Assembly (NCBI RefSeq): GCF_001792775.2
Contig: NZ_MLGE02000018.1
Span: forward strand, 1 to 45,265
DNA: 45,265 bases
From: Staphylococcus pseudintermedius
GTDB taxonomy: Bacteria; Bacillota; Bacilli; Staphylococcales; Staphylococcaceae
Direction: 5' to 3'
The position numbers and the translations under genes are program-made. The notes under the pieces were generated by a model, which was given only the letters and a program-made list of their open reading frames with translations, was not told the origin of the DNA and did not search any database. Numbering within the stretch: the first letter of the stretch is position 1; every line of letters starts with the position of its first letter. This document shows, in pieces, positions 29,040 through 38,395 of the stretch.

Positions 29040-30425
29040 CTATTTCGGGTGGACCATGTTTTCTGGCTTAATCCATTCCTCAAATTGTTCTTCTGTCACA
29101 TAGCCTGACTGAATTGCAGATTCTTTTAAAGTTATTCCTTCTTTATGTGCTTTTTTCGCAATGGCTGCTGCTTTTTCGTAACCAATATGTGGATTCAGTG
29201 CAGTCACTAACATCAATGAACGGTTCAAATAGTTATCAATGTTTTCAGGAATAGGTTCAATACCTACTGCGCAGTTTTGATTGAATGTCTCCATACCGTC
29301 TGCTAATAAATAAATAGATTGTAACGTATTATGCAAAATAACAGGCTTAAAGACGTTTAATTCGAAATTCCCTTGAGCGCTTGAGAACCCTACTACCGTA
29401 TCGTTACCCATGACTTGTACAGCCACCATTGTTAACATTTCACATTGTGTTGGGTTCACTTTACCTGGCATAATCGATGAACCTGGCTCGTTTTCAGGAA
29501 TAGAAATCTCAGCTAAACCTGCACGAGGGCCTGACGCTAACCATCTTACATCATTCGCAATCTTCATTAAGTCACCCGCAAGCGCTTTGAGTGAACCATG
29601 TAATTGAACCACTTCGTCATGTGCAGTTAACGCATGGAATTTATTTTCAGATGATACAAATGGATAACCTGTATTTTCCGCAATGTATCCTGCAACTTTT
29701 GTACCAAATTCAGGGTGTGCATTAATGCCAGTACCGACTGCTGTGCCACCAATAGCTAAGTTTAAAATATGCTTTTTAGATTCTGCCAATAAGTTTTCAC
29801 ACACGTCTAGCATATAGCGCCAACCACTAATTTCTTGGCCTAATGTAATCGGTGTCGCATCTTGAAGGTGTGTACGTCCAATTTTAATGATGTCTTTAAA
29901 CTCATTTTCTTTTTTATAGAACGTTTCACGCAAGCCTTTCAAAGCAGGTTCTAAACGTTTTTCCACTTCATGATACAGTGCAACGTGCATTGCTGTCGGG
30001 AATGTGTCATTAGAACTTTGTGACTTGTTGACATCATCGTTCGGGTGGATTGTTTCGTCACTCCCCTTTTCTTTTAAGTATTCATTGGCCACATAGCTCA
30101 CAACTTCATTCACATTCATATTACTTTGTGTACCGCTTCCTGTTTGCCACACAACTAGTGGAAAATGTTCATCTAATTCGCCTGCTAAAATACGATCACA
30201 AGCATATACAATCGCATCTTTTTTCGCATCGCTTAGCTTTCCTAATTCATTATTTGCCAATGCAGCTGCACGTTTTAATTGTGCGAAACCATAAACCACC
30301 TCAATCGGCATTTTTTCTTTACCGACTGGAAAATTTTGTTTACTTCTTTGTGTTTGAGCGCCCCAATATTTATCTGCAGGCACCTCAATTTGACCAAATG
30401 TATCATGTTCAATTCTTACTGACAT
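29040..30425 (-). CDS. fumC: Class II fumarase
   Basis: This 461-aa iron-independent fumarate hydratase catalyses fumarate to malate in the TCA cycle. The family signature [15 protein letters not shown], the N-terminal [10 protein letters not shown] and the [14 protein letters not shown] active-site block are all present. The start at 30425 follows AGGGGAG; the frame upstream to 30464 is not used. It has its own promoter with a dyad across the -35 (30469-30510). Confidence 0.97.
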   Translation of the reverse strand: MSVRIEHDTFGQIEVPADKYWGAQTQRSKQNFPVGKEKMPIEVVYGFAQLKRAAALANNELGKLSDAKKDAIVYACDRILAGELDEHFPLVVWQTGSGTQSNMNVNEVVSYVANEYLKEKGSDETIHPNDDVNKSQSSNDTFPTAMHVALYHEVEKRLEPALKGLRETFYKKENEFKDIIKIGRTHLQDATPITLGQEISGWRYMLDVCENLLAESKKHILNLAIGGTAVGTGINAHPEFGTKVAGYIAENTGYPFVSSENKFHALTAHDEVVQLHGSLKALAGDLMKIANDVRWLASGPRAGLAEISIPENEPGSSIMPGKVNPTQCEMLTMVAVQVMGNDTVVGFSSAQGNFELNVFKPVILHNTLQSIYLLADGMETFNQNCAVGIEPIPENIDNYLNRSLMLVTALNPHIGYEKAAAIAKKAHKEGITLKESAIQSGYVTEEQFEEWIKPENMVHPK

Positions 30426-30468
30426 ATCTCTCGCTCCCCTTTGATTTTTCAATATTCTTGTCACTTAA

Positions 30469-30510
30469 ATTATAGCATTAAACGAAATCGCCATTCAATG
30501 AACATTGGCG
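30469..30510 (-). promoter_or_regulatory. fumC promoter with overlapping dyad
   Basis: On the minus strand, TTGAAT (30493-30498) and a consensus TATAAT (30469-30474) are spaced by 18 bp. A nested dyad at 30489-30510 (outer arms CGCCA/TGGCG, inner CAATG/CATTG) covers the -35 box and is a plausible repressor or activator site. Confidence 0.6.
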
Positions 30511-30538
30511 TGCAATTGCGTTTTTTCTCCAAATAAAA

Positions 30539-30568
30539 AAGGCCGAGAAAATTTAATTTCCCGACCTT
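30539..30568 (-). terminator. Terminator upstream of fumC
   Basis: A 12-bp stem on the minus strand (AAGGTCGGGAAA / TTTCTCGGCCTT with two G-U pairs) followed by six Ts. It ends the transcript of the 147-aa membrane-protein gene. Confidence 0.82.
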
Positions 30569-30654
30569 ATTTCAACAATACGTGAAAGTAGCATATTGAA
30601 ACATCACATCCATCGCCTCTACAAAGTGATAATTCAATGAAAGCAATCCATCAT

Positions 30655-31098
30655 TTATTCATTTGAAGTTGTTTCTTTAACTTTTACCGCTTCAGTATGC
30701 ATAAATTTGTGTTTCACAGCTTGAACGACTGCAATAGCTGCCAAAATATACAAAACTAGGCCTATTACCATCATGACCGGACTGATTTGAATGAATACAC
30801 CTAAAATGCCACTGAACTGATTGTAAAAATCATCTAAATAAATCGTCAACGCGACAGTTATCGCGATACAACAAATAACACTAATAACGATGCCTTTTTG
30901 ATTCGTTTTCACAAAAGTTTGAACGTGTGATTGTGCATCATCGACTAACCCATTGGATAAGTTTAGTTGAAGTTGTACAATTTTAAATAATACCGGTAAA
31001 TATAACGTCCCTAACGCCAATGGAAAGGCTTTAATCGATAATAAGTTGATGATTGTTGAAATTATAATTAATGTAACCCATTTCTGATGTAACTTCAT
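30655..31098 (-). CDS. Small four-helix membrane protein of unknown function
   Basis: A 147-aa protein with four predicted membrane segments: about residues 8-24, 28-42, 68-86 and 100-125. It has a polar linker carrying NGLVDDAQSHVQTF and a charged tail rich in Lys, Glu and Thr. I do not recognise a family. The ATG at 31098 has AAAGGTGA 5 nt upstream; a GTG at 31107 would overlap that site. It follows the small acidic-protein gene on the same strand but is separated from it by a terminator. Confidence 0.8.
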   Translation of the reverse strand: MKLHQKWVTLIIISTIINLLSIKAFPLALGTLYLPVLFKIVQLQLNLSNGLVDDAQSHVQTFVKTNQKGIVISVICCIAITVALTIYLDDFYNQFSGILGVFIQISPVMMVIGLVLYILAAIAVVQAVKHKFMHTEAVKVKETTSNE

Positions 31099-31174
31099 GT
31101 ATGTCACCTTTCATCATTTTTTAACATGCTCCCATTTTATCACATTTATCTCGAGGTACACGAAAGAAAATAAA

Positions 31175-31207
31175 AAGACTGGACCATCTCCATGGTAAAC
31201 CAGTCTT
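31175..31207 (-). terminator. Terminator of the small acidic-protein gene
   Basis: Arms AAGACTGG / CCAGTCTT with an inner stem ACCAT/ATGGT, followed on the minus strand by a T-run. Confidence 0.85.
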
Positions 31208-31218
31208 CTCATTAATTT

Positions 31219-31380
31219 TTATTTTGTATCTTTATCAGAACGCACTTTGGAATCATGTGCTTGATTGAGTTTCTCTTCATCGTTCGCTTCAGAAATTTGT
31301 TCCATTTCTTTACCGAGCTCCACAACATCATCAAAACTATCAACCATTTCATTATCATAATGCTTTTGTTCGTCTTTCAT
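31219..31380 (-). CDS. Small acidic protein (SAS049-like)
   Basis: A 53-aa, highly acidic, soluble peptide starting MKDEQKHYDNEMVDSF and ending VRSDKDTK, with the central motif DDVVELGKEMEQISE. It resembles a small staphylococcal protein I recall as SAS049, whose role is unknown. The ribosome binding site is GGTGAAGGG, and a strong terminator sits 12 bp past the stop. It is 20 bp downstream of the NagB-like gene, so the two are probably co-transcribed. Coding status is supported by consistent codon use, the flanking signals and the recalled similarity. Confidence 0.78.
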   Translation of the reverse strand: MKDEQKHYDNEMVDSFDDVVELGKEMEQISEANDEEKLNQAHDSKVRSDKDTK

Positions 31381-31400
31381 TATGCCCTTCACCTCTTCTC

Positions 31401-32000
31401 TTATGCGTACAATGAAGTAAAGTAATTGCGCACATCTTCAGGTAAACCTTGTGCAGCTGCTTCATCAAGGACAACAGTTACCATACGATGTGATTTTAAT
31501 GCTGACGGAATAAATGTCGTATTACCGTTTTCTTCGTATAATTTCTTCACTTGTTCTGCTTTCACTGCACCTGTCACGACAACAATAATTTCACGCGCTG
31601 GTAACAATGCGTCATTCATAGGTATACCGATTTGACCTTTTGTATCGATTGTCACGACTTGTAACGTCAATTTACCTTTATTATCTTTTGTTTTTGCGTG
31701 ATGTTTAATAAATGATTCCACTTTTTCATCTTCTGGTACGTGATGAATTTGTTTTTCTGGGACACCTAATGCTTGATAATATGATTGTTGCGCGTCGTAA
31801 TCCAATACATGAATTTGACTGAAATCAACGCTATGACGATCGACATCTTTTTTTAATGCATCTAATACAGGTGCTTCTTCTTGATTTAAATGAAGACCTA
31901 CAATCGATGTCGGATTGTTATTTAACTGTTTTCTTAAGATATCTGCTGTGAAAGTTGCTGCTGTTTCTGCATCTTTAAATACTTTAAAATTCATTGCCAT
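31401..32000 (-). CDS. NagB/6-phosphogluconolactonase-like protein
   Basis: A 199-aa protein of the NagB/RpiA/CoA-transferase-like fold, the superfamily of glucosamine-6-phosphate deaminase and 6-phosphogluconolactonase. Visible elements are the N-terminal strand-helix with TAADILRKQ spacing, SIVGLHLNQEEAPVLDAL, and a late VVVTGAVKAEQVKKL helix. It is shorter than true NagB (about 240 aa) and the usual catalytic DxGxGxDGH loop is missing; TIDTKGQIGI stands in its place. It may not be a sugar-phosphate enzyme. GAGGAG precedes the start. Confidence 0.72.
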   Translation of the reverse strand: MAMNFKVFKDAETAATFTADILRKQLNNNPTSIVGLHLNQEEAPVLDALKKDVDRHSVDFSQIHVLDYDAQQSYYQALGVPEKQIHHVPEDEKVESFIKHHAKTKDNKGKLTLQVVTIDTKGQIGIPMNDALLPAREIIVVVTGAVKAEQVKKLYEENGNTTFIPSALKSHRMVTVVLDEAAAQGLPEDVRNYFTSLYA

Positions 32001-32192
32001 TATCGTACACTCCTCTATTGTCCTACTCGTCTTTTACATTAATAATTACATACCCATTTTAAACATCAATTAAAACATTAAAAAATGAGGAACATTCGGA
32101 AGGGTCTCCGTTATCGTTATTATAACCTTTTTTACGCATTTGTTCTTGTCCCAACCTCAAACTATGAACCATGCTATGAAATTCATAGCTGT

Positions 32193-32663
32193 CTATTGTA
32201 GATTTGGATAATTTTGTTGTCTTAACGCCTCATAAACTAGAATTGCTGCAGTATTAGATAAATTCAGTGCACGTACATTTTCGTTCATTGGAATGCGTAA
32301 CGCTGTATTATCATACTTATCCTTCACCCAGTCTGGTAATCCAGTTGTTTCTTTACCAAAAATAAAGTAATAATTTTGATCAACATCCGAAAAATCTTGG
32401 GACGTATGATTTTTAGACCCAAACTTTGTCAGTAAAAAATATTGACCCTCTGTTTGTTCAAAAAATGATTCAATATTGTCGTAATAAGTAATCGATACAT
32501 ATTTCCAATAATCTAAGCCGGCACGTCGCAACATTTTATCGTCAGTACTAAAACCTAGTGGACGAATTAAATGTAAATGTGTGTCAGTCGCTGCACATGT
32601 CCGTGCAATATTCCCTGTATTCGCAGGAATTTCTGGTTGATATAAAACTACATGAATTGGCAT
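32193..32663 (-). CDS. trmL: tRNA (cytidine(34)-2'-O)-methyltransferase TrmL
   Basis: This 156-aa SPOUT methyltransferase modifies the wobble base of tRNA-Leu using SAM. Family features: VLYQPEIPANTGNIARTC at the N-terminus, RRAGLDYWKYV, FGKETTGLPDWV and the C-terminal knot segment RIPMNENVRALNLSNTAAI. Its start overlaps the queG stop (TAATG), so the two tRNA-modification genes are translationally coupled. Its family substrate, tRNA-Leu with CAA or UAA anticodon, matches the tRNA gene at 37967-38050. Confidence 0.94.
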   Translation of the reverse strand: MPIHVVLYQPEIPANTGNIARTCAATDTHLHLIRPLGFSTDDKMLRRAGLDYWKYVSITYYDNIESFFEQTEGQYFLLTKFGSKNHTSQDFSDVDQNYYFIFGKETTGLPDWVKDKYDNTALRIPMNENVRALNLSNTAAILVYEALRQQNYPNLQ

Positions 32664-33796
32664 TATTCATCTCTCCTCATTTCTAATCCTTTAATCATCT
32701 CGACTTGGACTTCTTCAAGTTCATTATCATAATGTGACATCACATAATCTTTAGCGGCCTCACCTAAAATTTGACCGATTGCCCAAAAGGCTGTCGCACG
32801 AATCATAGGTCTCGGATCTGTTTCAGCCACATCTTTTAAATCGGGAATTGCCGTTTCTTCTTTAAAGTGTGCCAGTGCAAGAATCGCATTCCGTTGAATC
32901 GGCTTTTTACCTCTCCACGCACCAGCAAGATGGCCAAATTGATTTTTAAACGTCTTATTATTCATTTTCAGTAATGGAACTAATCGTGGTTTTAAAATTT
33001 CTGGCTCTAGATGTATATCGTCTTGTTCCGTATTAATACCTCGATTTTTCGGACAAACTTGTTGACACGTATCACAACCGTACAGACGATTACCGATTTT
33101 ATAACGATATTCATCCGGTAAATAGCCTTTCGTTTGCGTTAAAAAGCTAATACATTTTTGGCTGTTCAATTGCCCATTACCAACGAGCGCGCCCGTAGGA
33201 CAACGATCAACACAAATCGTACAATCTCCACAACTATCAAGGAGTGGATCATCTGGTGGAAATGGAATACTCACTAACATTTCTCCTAAATACGACCACG
33301 TCCCTAGGTCAGGATTAATGACGAAACCATTACGTCCTACAAATCCAAGCCCCGCACGTTCTGCAACTGCACGGTCAGATAGCACGCCCGTATCCACCAT
33401 TGACATAAGCTCTACATCAGGCACTTTACGTTGTATAAAAGCAGCCAAATCATCTAAACGTCGCCGCATAATCGAATGGTAATCTTGCCCCCATGATGCG
33501 CGTGCAAACACACCGCGACGATCACCTCGAACACTTTTAGGCGCACCTTTTAATTTATTCGGATATCCAACAGCAATTGCAATAATTGAACGTGCAGTCG
33601 GTAATGATAATTTCGGCTCTGTACGTAAAGCAATATCAGACGACTCAAAACCTGATGCATAGCCTTTTGCATGATAATCGACAAGTTTTTGTTTCAATTC
33701 ATCAAAAGGATCTGCAGTGGTAAAACCAATACTATTGATACCTATTGTGTGTGCATATGCAATTATCTCTTCTTTCAATGCCCGTACATCCATCAT
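32663..33796 (-). CDS. queG: Epoxyqueuosine reductase QueG
   Basis: This 377-aa cobalamin-dependent iron-sulfur enzyme does the last step of queuosine synthesis in tRNA. Two 4Fe-4S clusters are seen: CGDCTICVDRCPTGA and CDTCQQVCPKN. The catalytic-region motif GFVGRNGFVINPDLGTW is present, and the C-terminus carries HEAT-like repeats (AHFKEETAIPDLKDVAETD). It is the first gene of a two-gene tRNA-modification operon with trmL. The start is at MMDVRALKEE. Confidence 0.95.
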   Translation of the reverse strand: MMDVRALKEEIIAYAHTIGINSIGFTTADPFDELKQKLVDYHAKGYASGFESSDIALRTEPKLSLPTARSIIAIAVGYPNKLKGAPKSVRGDRRGVFARASWGQDYHSIMRRRLDDLAAFIQRKVPDVELMSMVDTGVLSDRAVAERAGLGFVGRNGFVINPDLGTWSYLGEMLVSIPFPPDDPLLDSCGDCTICVDRCPTGALVGNGQLNSQKCISFLTQTKGYLPDEYRYKIGNRLYGCDTCQQVCPKNRGINTEQDDIHLEPEILKPRLVPLLKMNNKTFKNQFGHLAGAWRGKKPIQRNAILALAHFKEETAIPDLKDVAETDPRPMIRATAFWAIGQILGEAAKDYVMSHYDNELEEVQVEMIKGLEMRRDE

Positions 33797-33905
33797 GTCA
33801 CCTCTTTAAAATCACCATACTATTTTAACATATCTGACTGTCATTGCGTGGAATTATTCCATAGAAGCTTGGAATCTCATTTACATCATTTGACGCATCA
33901 ACTAA

Positions 33906-33938
33906 AAAAGAGCCGGAATCAATAAATTCCTAGCCCTT
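33906..33938 (-). terminator. Terminator of the amino-acid ABC transporter operon
   Basis: An imperfect stem (GGGCTAGGAAT / ATTCCGGCTC on the minus strand) followed by six Ts, 11 bp beyond the ATPase gene stop. Confidence 0.75.
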
Positions 33939-33948
33939 TCATTGATAT

Positions 33949-34674
33949 TTAGTTTAACACACGTTTCAAGAAATTTTGTGTACGTTCATGTTGCGGATTT
34001 TCAAAAATTTCATGTGGTGGTCCATCTTCTACCACCACACCATCTGCCATAAATACAACACGATCACTCACATTTTTCGCAAAATCCATTTCATGCGTCA
34101 CGACAACCATGGTCATCCCTTCTTTAGCGAGTGATTTCATAACTGCTAATACTTCGCCAACCACCTCAGGATCTAATGCGGATGTGGGTTCGTCAAATAA
34201 CAACACGTCAGGATCCATCGCCAACGCACGCGCAATCGCAACCCTTTGCTTTTGTCCACCTGATAATTGATTCGGATAGGCTTCTGCTTTATCTGCCAAA
34301 CCTACTTTTGATAATAAGTCCAATGCACGTGTTTTTAATTGTTGTGCATCTCCTTTTTTCAATAATTGTGGCGCTAGCATAATATTATCAATCACCTTTT
34401 TATGTGGAAATAAATTGAAGTTTTGAAATACCATGCCCATTTTTTGACGTAATTCATCTACTTTAGTGCCCTTATCAGTCAAATCACGACCTTCAAAAAT
34501 GACTTGCCCTGATGTAGGAACTTCTAATAAATTCATACATCTCAGTAATGTACTTTTCCCGCTTCCAGAAGGACCAATAATCGCGACCACTTCACCTTGT
34601 GCAATTTCTAAATCAATACCTGTTAACACTTCATTTTGACCATACGATTTATTTAACTTTGAAATTTTAATCAC
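33949..34674 (-). CDS. Amino-acid ABC transporter ATP-binding protein (GlnQ-type)
   Basis: A 241-aa polar amino-acid ABC ATPase. Walker [10 protein letters not shown], signature [15 protein letters not shown], Walker [14 protein letters not shown] and the switch H in THEMDF are all clear. It powers the receptor-permease fusion encoded just upstream, whose last 8 nt its start overlaps. Glutamine, arginine or another polar amino acid could be the substrate. Confidence 0.93.
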   Translation of the reverse strand: MIKISKLNKSYGQNEVLTGIDLEIAQGEVVAIIGPSGSGKSTLLRCMNLLEVPTSGQVIFEGRDLTDKGTKVDELRQKMGMVFQNFNLFPHKKVIDNIMLAPQLLKKGDAQQLKTRALDLLSKVGLADKAEAYPNQLSGGQKQRVAIARALAMDPDVLLFDEPTSALDPEVVGEVLAVMKSLAKEGMTMVVVTHEMDFAKNVSDRVVFMADGVVVEDGPPHEIFENPQHERTQNFLKRVLN

Positions 34675-36127
34675 TGATACTCATTCTCCCTTCTAAAAAG
34701 CTCATTAAACGTGACAGCGTGAATGTTAAAATAAAGTACAATACAGCGGCAATTAACAATGGCGTGAATGGATCAAATGATGCACCTTGTACAACTTGTG
34801 CATTGAACATAATTTCACTCACACCAATTACAGAAACGATAGAAGATTCTTTAATCACTGTCACAAACTCATTCCCTAATGCAGGCAATATCTTTTTAAT
34901 CGCTTGCGGCATAATAACTGACTTTATCGTTTGACTGTAGCTTAAACCTAAACTACGTGCTGCCTCCATTTGACCTTTATCTACGGCATTAATTCCTGCA
35001 CGAATAATTTCTGCAATGTAAGCCGAGCAGTTAATCACTAACGCGATGGCCCCACAAATAAATGCTGAAATGTCTAAACCTAATACTGCTGTTGTACCAA
35101 AGAATACTAAAAAGACTTGTACGAGTAACGGTGTGCCACGTAAAAACTCGATATACGCTGAAGCAAACCATTTCAACGGGCGAATTGTACTAATTTTCAT
35201 CAACGCAAACATGGAACCAAACACTGCGCCTAATACAACTCCGATTAATGAAATGACAATTGTGCTTTTAATACCTGTTAAGAAAAACGCCCCATATTTT
35301 GTTAAAAAGCTACCATCATCTTGCATTGCATCAGCAGCAATTTTTTCATATTTAGCAAGCAAATTGTGATCATTGACGTCTGCAATAGATTGATTTACTC
35401 GTTTTAATAACTTAGGTGAATCTTTCGGAATCGCAATTGCAGTCTGTTTTTTTGAATCTGCAAACGATGCATCTGAGAACGTTAATTCCTCATTCTGTTC
35501 TAAATACGCCTTACCTACAGCACTATCCATCACAATCGCATCTACTTTGTTACTTTTGAGAGATAAAATGACTTCAGGCAAACGTGTTAACGATTGTACA
35601 TCTGCACCTTCAATTTCCTTTTGCGCTAATTCTTCTTGCGTCGTTTGTTTTTGCGCCCCAATACGATGATGTGCTAAATCTTTCAACGTTTTATATTTAT
35701 CTTTATCCTTTTTACGAACAACGACTTTTTGATCAACTGTCATATAGTTATCGGAAAAATCCACTTCTTTTTTACGTTCAGCTGTTGGTGTCATCCCAGA
35801 AATAATCATGTCGATTTTTCCAGTTTTTAATGCACCAAGCAAACTATCAAACTGCATATTGACGATTTTTAATTTAACACCATTATCTTTCGCAATTTTT
35901 TTGGCTAATTCAATATCGATACCTGCATATTCTCGTTCACCATTCACTGTTCTTTCAAATTCCATTGGCGCATAGTCTGCAGATAGTCCCACTCTCAATT
36001 CTCCACGATCTTTAATGACATCCCACTGATCCTCACTTGCAGCTTGGGCATCATACTTCGCAGGAATTCCCGAAATACTAAATACGACGATTAACATCAT
36101 TGTCATCAGTTTCCCCAAATACTTCAT
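34667..36127 (-). CDS. Amino-acid ABC receptor-permease fusion (GlnHP-type)
   Basis: A 486-aa fusion of a solute-binding protein with its permease. A signal segment (about 1-29) is followed by an SBP_bac_3 receptor (about 38-265, [13 protein letters not shown] to [11 protein letters not shown]). Then comes a permease domain (about 285-480) with the EAA loop [32 protein letters not shown]. One receptor per permease is thus tethered at the outer face of the membrane. The layout matches Lactococcus GlnP, but a single receptor domain is present here. Substrate unknown within polar amino acids. Confidence 0.92.
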   Translation of the reverse strand: MKYLGKLMTMMLIVVFSISGIPAKYDAQAASEDQWDVIKDRGELRVGLSADYAPMEFERTVNGEREYAGIDIELAKKIAKDNGVKLKIVNMQFDSLLGALKTGKIDMIISGMTPTAERKKEVDFSDNYMTVDQKVVVRKKDKDKYKTLKDLAHHRIGAQKQTTQEELAQKEIEGADVQSLTRLPEVILSLKSNKVDAIVMDSAVGKAYLEQNEELTFSDASFADSKKQTAIAIPKDSPKLLKRVNQSIADVNDHNLLAKYEKIAADAMQDDGSFLTKYGAFFLTGIKSTIVISLIGVVLGAVFGSMFALMKISTIRPLKWFASAYIEFLRGTPLLVQVFLVFFGTTAVLGLDISAFICGAIALVINCSAYIAEIIRAGINAVDKGQMEAARSLGLSYSQTIKSVIMPQAIKKILPALGNEFVTVIKESSIVSVIGVSEIMFNAQVVQGASFDPFTPLLIAAVLYFILTFTLSRLMSFLEGRMSISD

Positions 36128-36225
36128 TACACTGCCTCCTCCCGATAATATTGATTATTATACATTTATATGTAAGTTTATGCAATAATAATTTTCAAAA
36201 TTTTTCATTAACCTTCTAAACAACA

Positions 36226-36265
36226 AAAAACATCAATCAACTTTGTATCGTTGATTGATGTTTTA
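36226..36265 (-). terminator. Terminator of the EIIC-like gene
   Basis: Perfect 12-bp arms ACATCAATCAAC / GTTGATTGATGT with an 8-nt loop and a T-run on the minus strand. Confidence 0.88.
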
Positions 36266-36312
36266 TTCATTATGCTATGATTCATTTCAAATTCATATAT
36301 GACGGCTCACAT

Positions 36313-37371
36313 TTAATCTTTCAGTACTTCAAAATGATAAATTTCATCTCGATAACCTGGCAATACTTTTTTACTCAATTGATGTACAAACCATCCTACT
36401 GTAAAAGGAATCACGAAATAGGCAATCAATAATAAGAAAATATTCATCATCGGATCTCCTTCTAAACGGTTGAACGCATTAATCGGTCCAACGAGCCCTG
36501 AATAGCCAAAACCTGCTGACATCGGTGTACCTTGTATGCCCACAAAGTATGCAATCAGACCTGCCACGAAACCATTGATGATTAACGGGATGCTAATAAT
36601 AGGATGTTTGAAATAAACAGGAATCATCATTTTAGCCGCACCAAATAAAAGTACGATATTCACTCCTAGTTTATTGACCTTTATCGATCCCATTATAAAT
36701 GTAACACACGCCGCTACAACACCCATATTACCGGCACCACTTCCCAAACCTGTTAAAGATATTGCCGTTGCTATCGCTACAAGTGAAATCGGTGTCACCA
36801 TCAATAAGGCATATGTAATCGCAATTAAAAGACTCATAATTAATGGATTAAGTTCAGTAAACGTGTGAATTAAATGTCCTAATGATTGTGTTACTTTACT
36901 CACATAAGGTAATGTCATGAGTCCAATCATTCCCGCAGTCACAGGAATTAACGCGGGTAACACGATAATTTCTAATGATCCTAATTTGCCAGACAATAAA
37001 ATAAACATGAGACACGCAATCATCACAATGAGCATGACATTAATGATATCCCCAATGCCATGTAACACAAACGCACCATTCTTAAACTGTAACGCTCCTG
37101 AACCAATCATCGCAGAAGTCCCTACAAATGTTACCCCTGGACCTGGAAATTTAAAGGCATGTGCAGCAAGTGCCCCAATAATAAATGCCATAAATGATTG
37201 GATAACCAAAACAACTTGATAGATCATTTCAAGAATGGGTTGACCGTCTTTAAAAAACTTCAACAATTCACCTAGAAAGGCATTAGGAAGTAACGCAATT
37301 ACCACACCTGCCCCTACAGCATTTAAAATAACGCTAAAAAAATGTTTGCTGTTAATTTGCTTTGTCGCCAT
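36313..37371 (-). CDS. PTS EIIC-like membrane protein (PTS_EIIC_2, PfoR-like)
   Basis: A 352-aa polytopic membrane protein with about ten helices, matching the PTS_EIIC_2 family, often annotated PfoR after the Clostridium perfringens regulator. Glycine-rich segments AHAFKFPGPGVTFVGTSAM and PMSAGFGYSGLVGPINA are typical. No EIIA or EIIB gene is adjacent, so a sugar substrate or even PTS function is not shown. No strong ribosome binding site could be distinguished upstream of the ATG at 37371. Confidence 0.85.
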   Translation of the reverse strand: MATKQINSKHFFSVILNAVGAGVVIALLPNAFLGELLKFFKDGQPILEMIYQVVLVIQSFMAFIIGALAAHAFKFPGPGVTFVGTSAMIGSGALQFKNGAFVLHGIGDIINVMLIVMIACLMFILLSGKLGSLEIIVLPALIPVTAGMIGLMTLPYVSKVTQSLGHLIHTFTELNPLIMSLLIAITYALLMVTPISLVAIATAISLTGLGSGAGNMGVVAACVTFIMGSIKVNKLGVNIVLLFGAAKMMIPVYFKHPIISIPLIINGFVAGLIAYFVGIQGTPMSAGFGYSGLVGPINAFNRLEGDPMMNIFLLLIAYFVIPFTVGWFVHQLSKKVLPGYRDEIYHFEVLKD

Positions 37372-37908
37372 CTACGCAACCCTCCGCTTATCAGAATAGG
37401 TTAATCATAATATAAGTGAACTTATGGTACAACAGTATTCTGAAAATTTCTTAAAATATTCATCAATGCTTTAAAGTGTTATGAATATTAGGTGGATTTT
37501 AGTAGAAAATTGGAAAAAGATCAACTATCTTTGCATGAGAGAGATAGTGAAAATTGCAATGACCATTTTCTTTAAACTTTGATTACACAAAGGCTAAAAT
37601 AGTGAAATAATCAATGCTTTTTGTCGTATAACAATCACGGTTAGAAAAACATGGTCAATTTATCGATGTGACTCAATGATAGAATACATAAAAAAATCAG
37701 GCTCAAACATGCGCTTAAGAACATTTATTAAGAATAACGTGCAAAGATGTTTCACGTGCCGCACACCAAGGCGTTATCGTGCCATTTTCGTGCCAGTTAA
37801 TTTGAGCTATTAAATGCGCTATAATACTTGGACACATTGGACATACAATGTAGCAATCGTGTCCAATGTGTGACCAAAATTTTGATATTCTATGGTGTAT
37901 AAATAAAA
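37372..37908. other. Gene-free stretch between the EIIC-like gene and tRNA-Leu
   Basis: About 540 bp with no supported gene. It must hold the EIIC-like promoter near 37400. Close to the tRNA, CGTGCC occurs three times between 37755 and 37795, and a strong dyad lies at 37832-37871. A minus-strand frame over 37715-38044 is a tRNA shadow (it begins MAELADAR, the usual false translation of tRNA-Leu). Confidence 0.5.
37832..37871. repeat. 12-bp inverted repeat near the 3' side of tRNA-Leu
   Basis: Perfect arms ACACATTGGACA (37832-37843) and TGTCCAATGTGT (37860-37871) flank 16 nt. TTGG and CCAA just outside extend the symmetry. No T-run follows on either strand, so it is not a typical terminator. 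It could be a protein-binding dyad or a relic of an integration site. Confidence 0.55.
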
Positions 37909-37934
37909 AGAAACCCCGTAATAACAGGGTTTCT
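37909..37934 (-). terminator. Terminator of tRNA-Leu
   Basis: Arms AGAAACCC / GGGTTTCT (minus strand) with a 10-nt loop and a following T-run, 33 nt beyond the tRNA 3' end. Confidence 0.88.
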
Positions 37935-37966
37935 GATGTGCTTTGGTGTGTAATTATGGTTATTAG

Positions 37967-38050
37967 TACCGGTGGTCGGGGTCGAACCGACACGTCTGTG
38001 AAGACACGGGATTTTGAGTCCCGCGCGTCTGCCAATTCCGCCACACCGGC
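37967..38050 (-). tRNA. tRNA-Leu (CAA)
   Basis: An 84-nt tRNA with a long variable arm (class II). The acceptor stem GCCGGTG pairs with CACCGGT. The anticodon stem-loop is CGGGA-CTCAAAA-TCCCG, giving anticodon CAA, which decodes UUG. The T-arm is GTCGG-TTCGACC-CCGAC. The discriminator base is A, and CCA is not encoded. It lies at the border of a degraded prophage and has its own terminator. Prophage genes are on its 5' side, not the 3' side normally used by tRNA-targeting integrases. Confidence 0.95.
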
Positions 38051-38332
38051 CCACTATTATTGATTTTATACATTTTCCTAAACTTTCATACGCGCAAAAC
38101 TCGTTTGAGCTTCGCGGGATTTTGAAAAATCCTCGAAAACATCTATAAACAGATTAATTCAATGTGACTTAAAAGTCAACAAGCGTATTAACATTCGTAA
38201 TAAGTTTTTAAAACAAGTCGTAACAATTATGGTAATTTATAATTTATAATGTAACATTTAATCGGTATCACAATCGATTTGCCTACGAAAAAATATAGAA
38301 TATGTATCAAATATGTATTCGTATAATTTACG
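38051..38332. other. Border between tRNA-Leu and the prophage, no gene
   Basis: About 280 bp without a gene. It should hold the tRNA promoter; TTGACT followed by AT-rich sequence is seen on the minus strand, but no well-spaced -10. An 11-bp copy of tRNA anticodon-arm sequence, CGGGATTTTGA, occurs at 38115-38125 (the tRNA copy is 38007-38017). The prophage end must lie here or just beyond; no att core can be proven from one end. Confidence 0.4.
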
Positions 38333-38340
38333 CAAAAAAA

Positions 38341-38380
38341 CAACCCACCTAACCGTCTATTTCAACGACTAAGTGGGCGA
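38341..38380 (-). terminator. Terminator of the prophage cargo operon
   Basis: Arms CCCACTTA and TAGGTGGG (minus strand, one wobble; 38344-38351 and 38370-38377) with an inner partial stem, followed by a T-rich run. It lies just after the small membrane-protein gene. Confidence 0.8.
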
Positions 38381-38395
38381 TATTTATTTATCAAA

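Noticed and set aside
37715..38044. 109-aa minus-strand ORF overlapping tRNA-Leu
   Set aside because: It begins MAELADARDSKSR, the well-known false translation of a tRNA-Leu gene, and the rest has no protein-like character or ribosome binding site.
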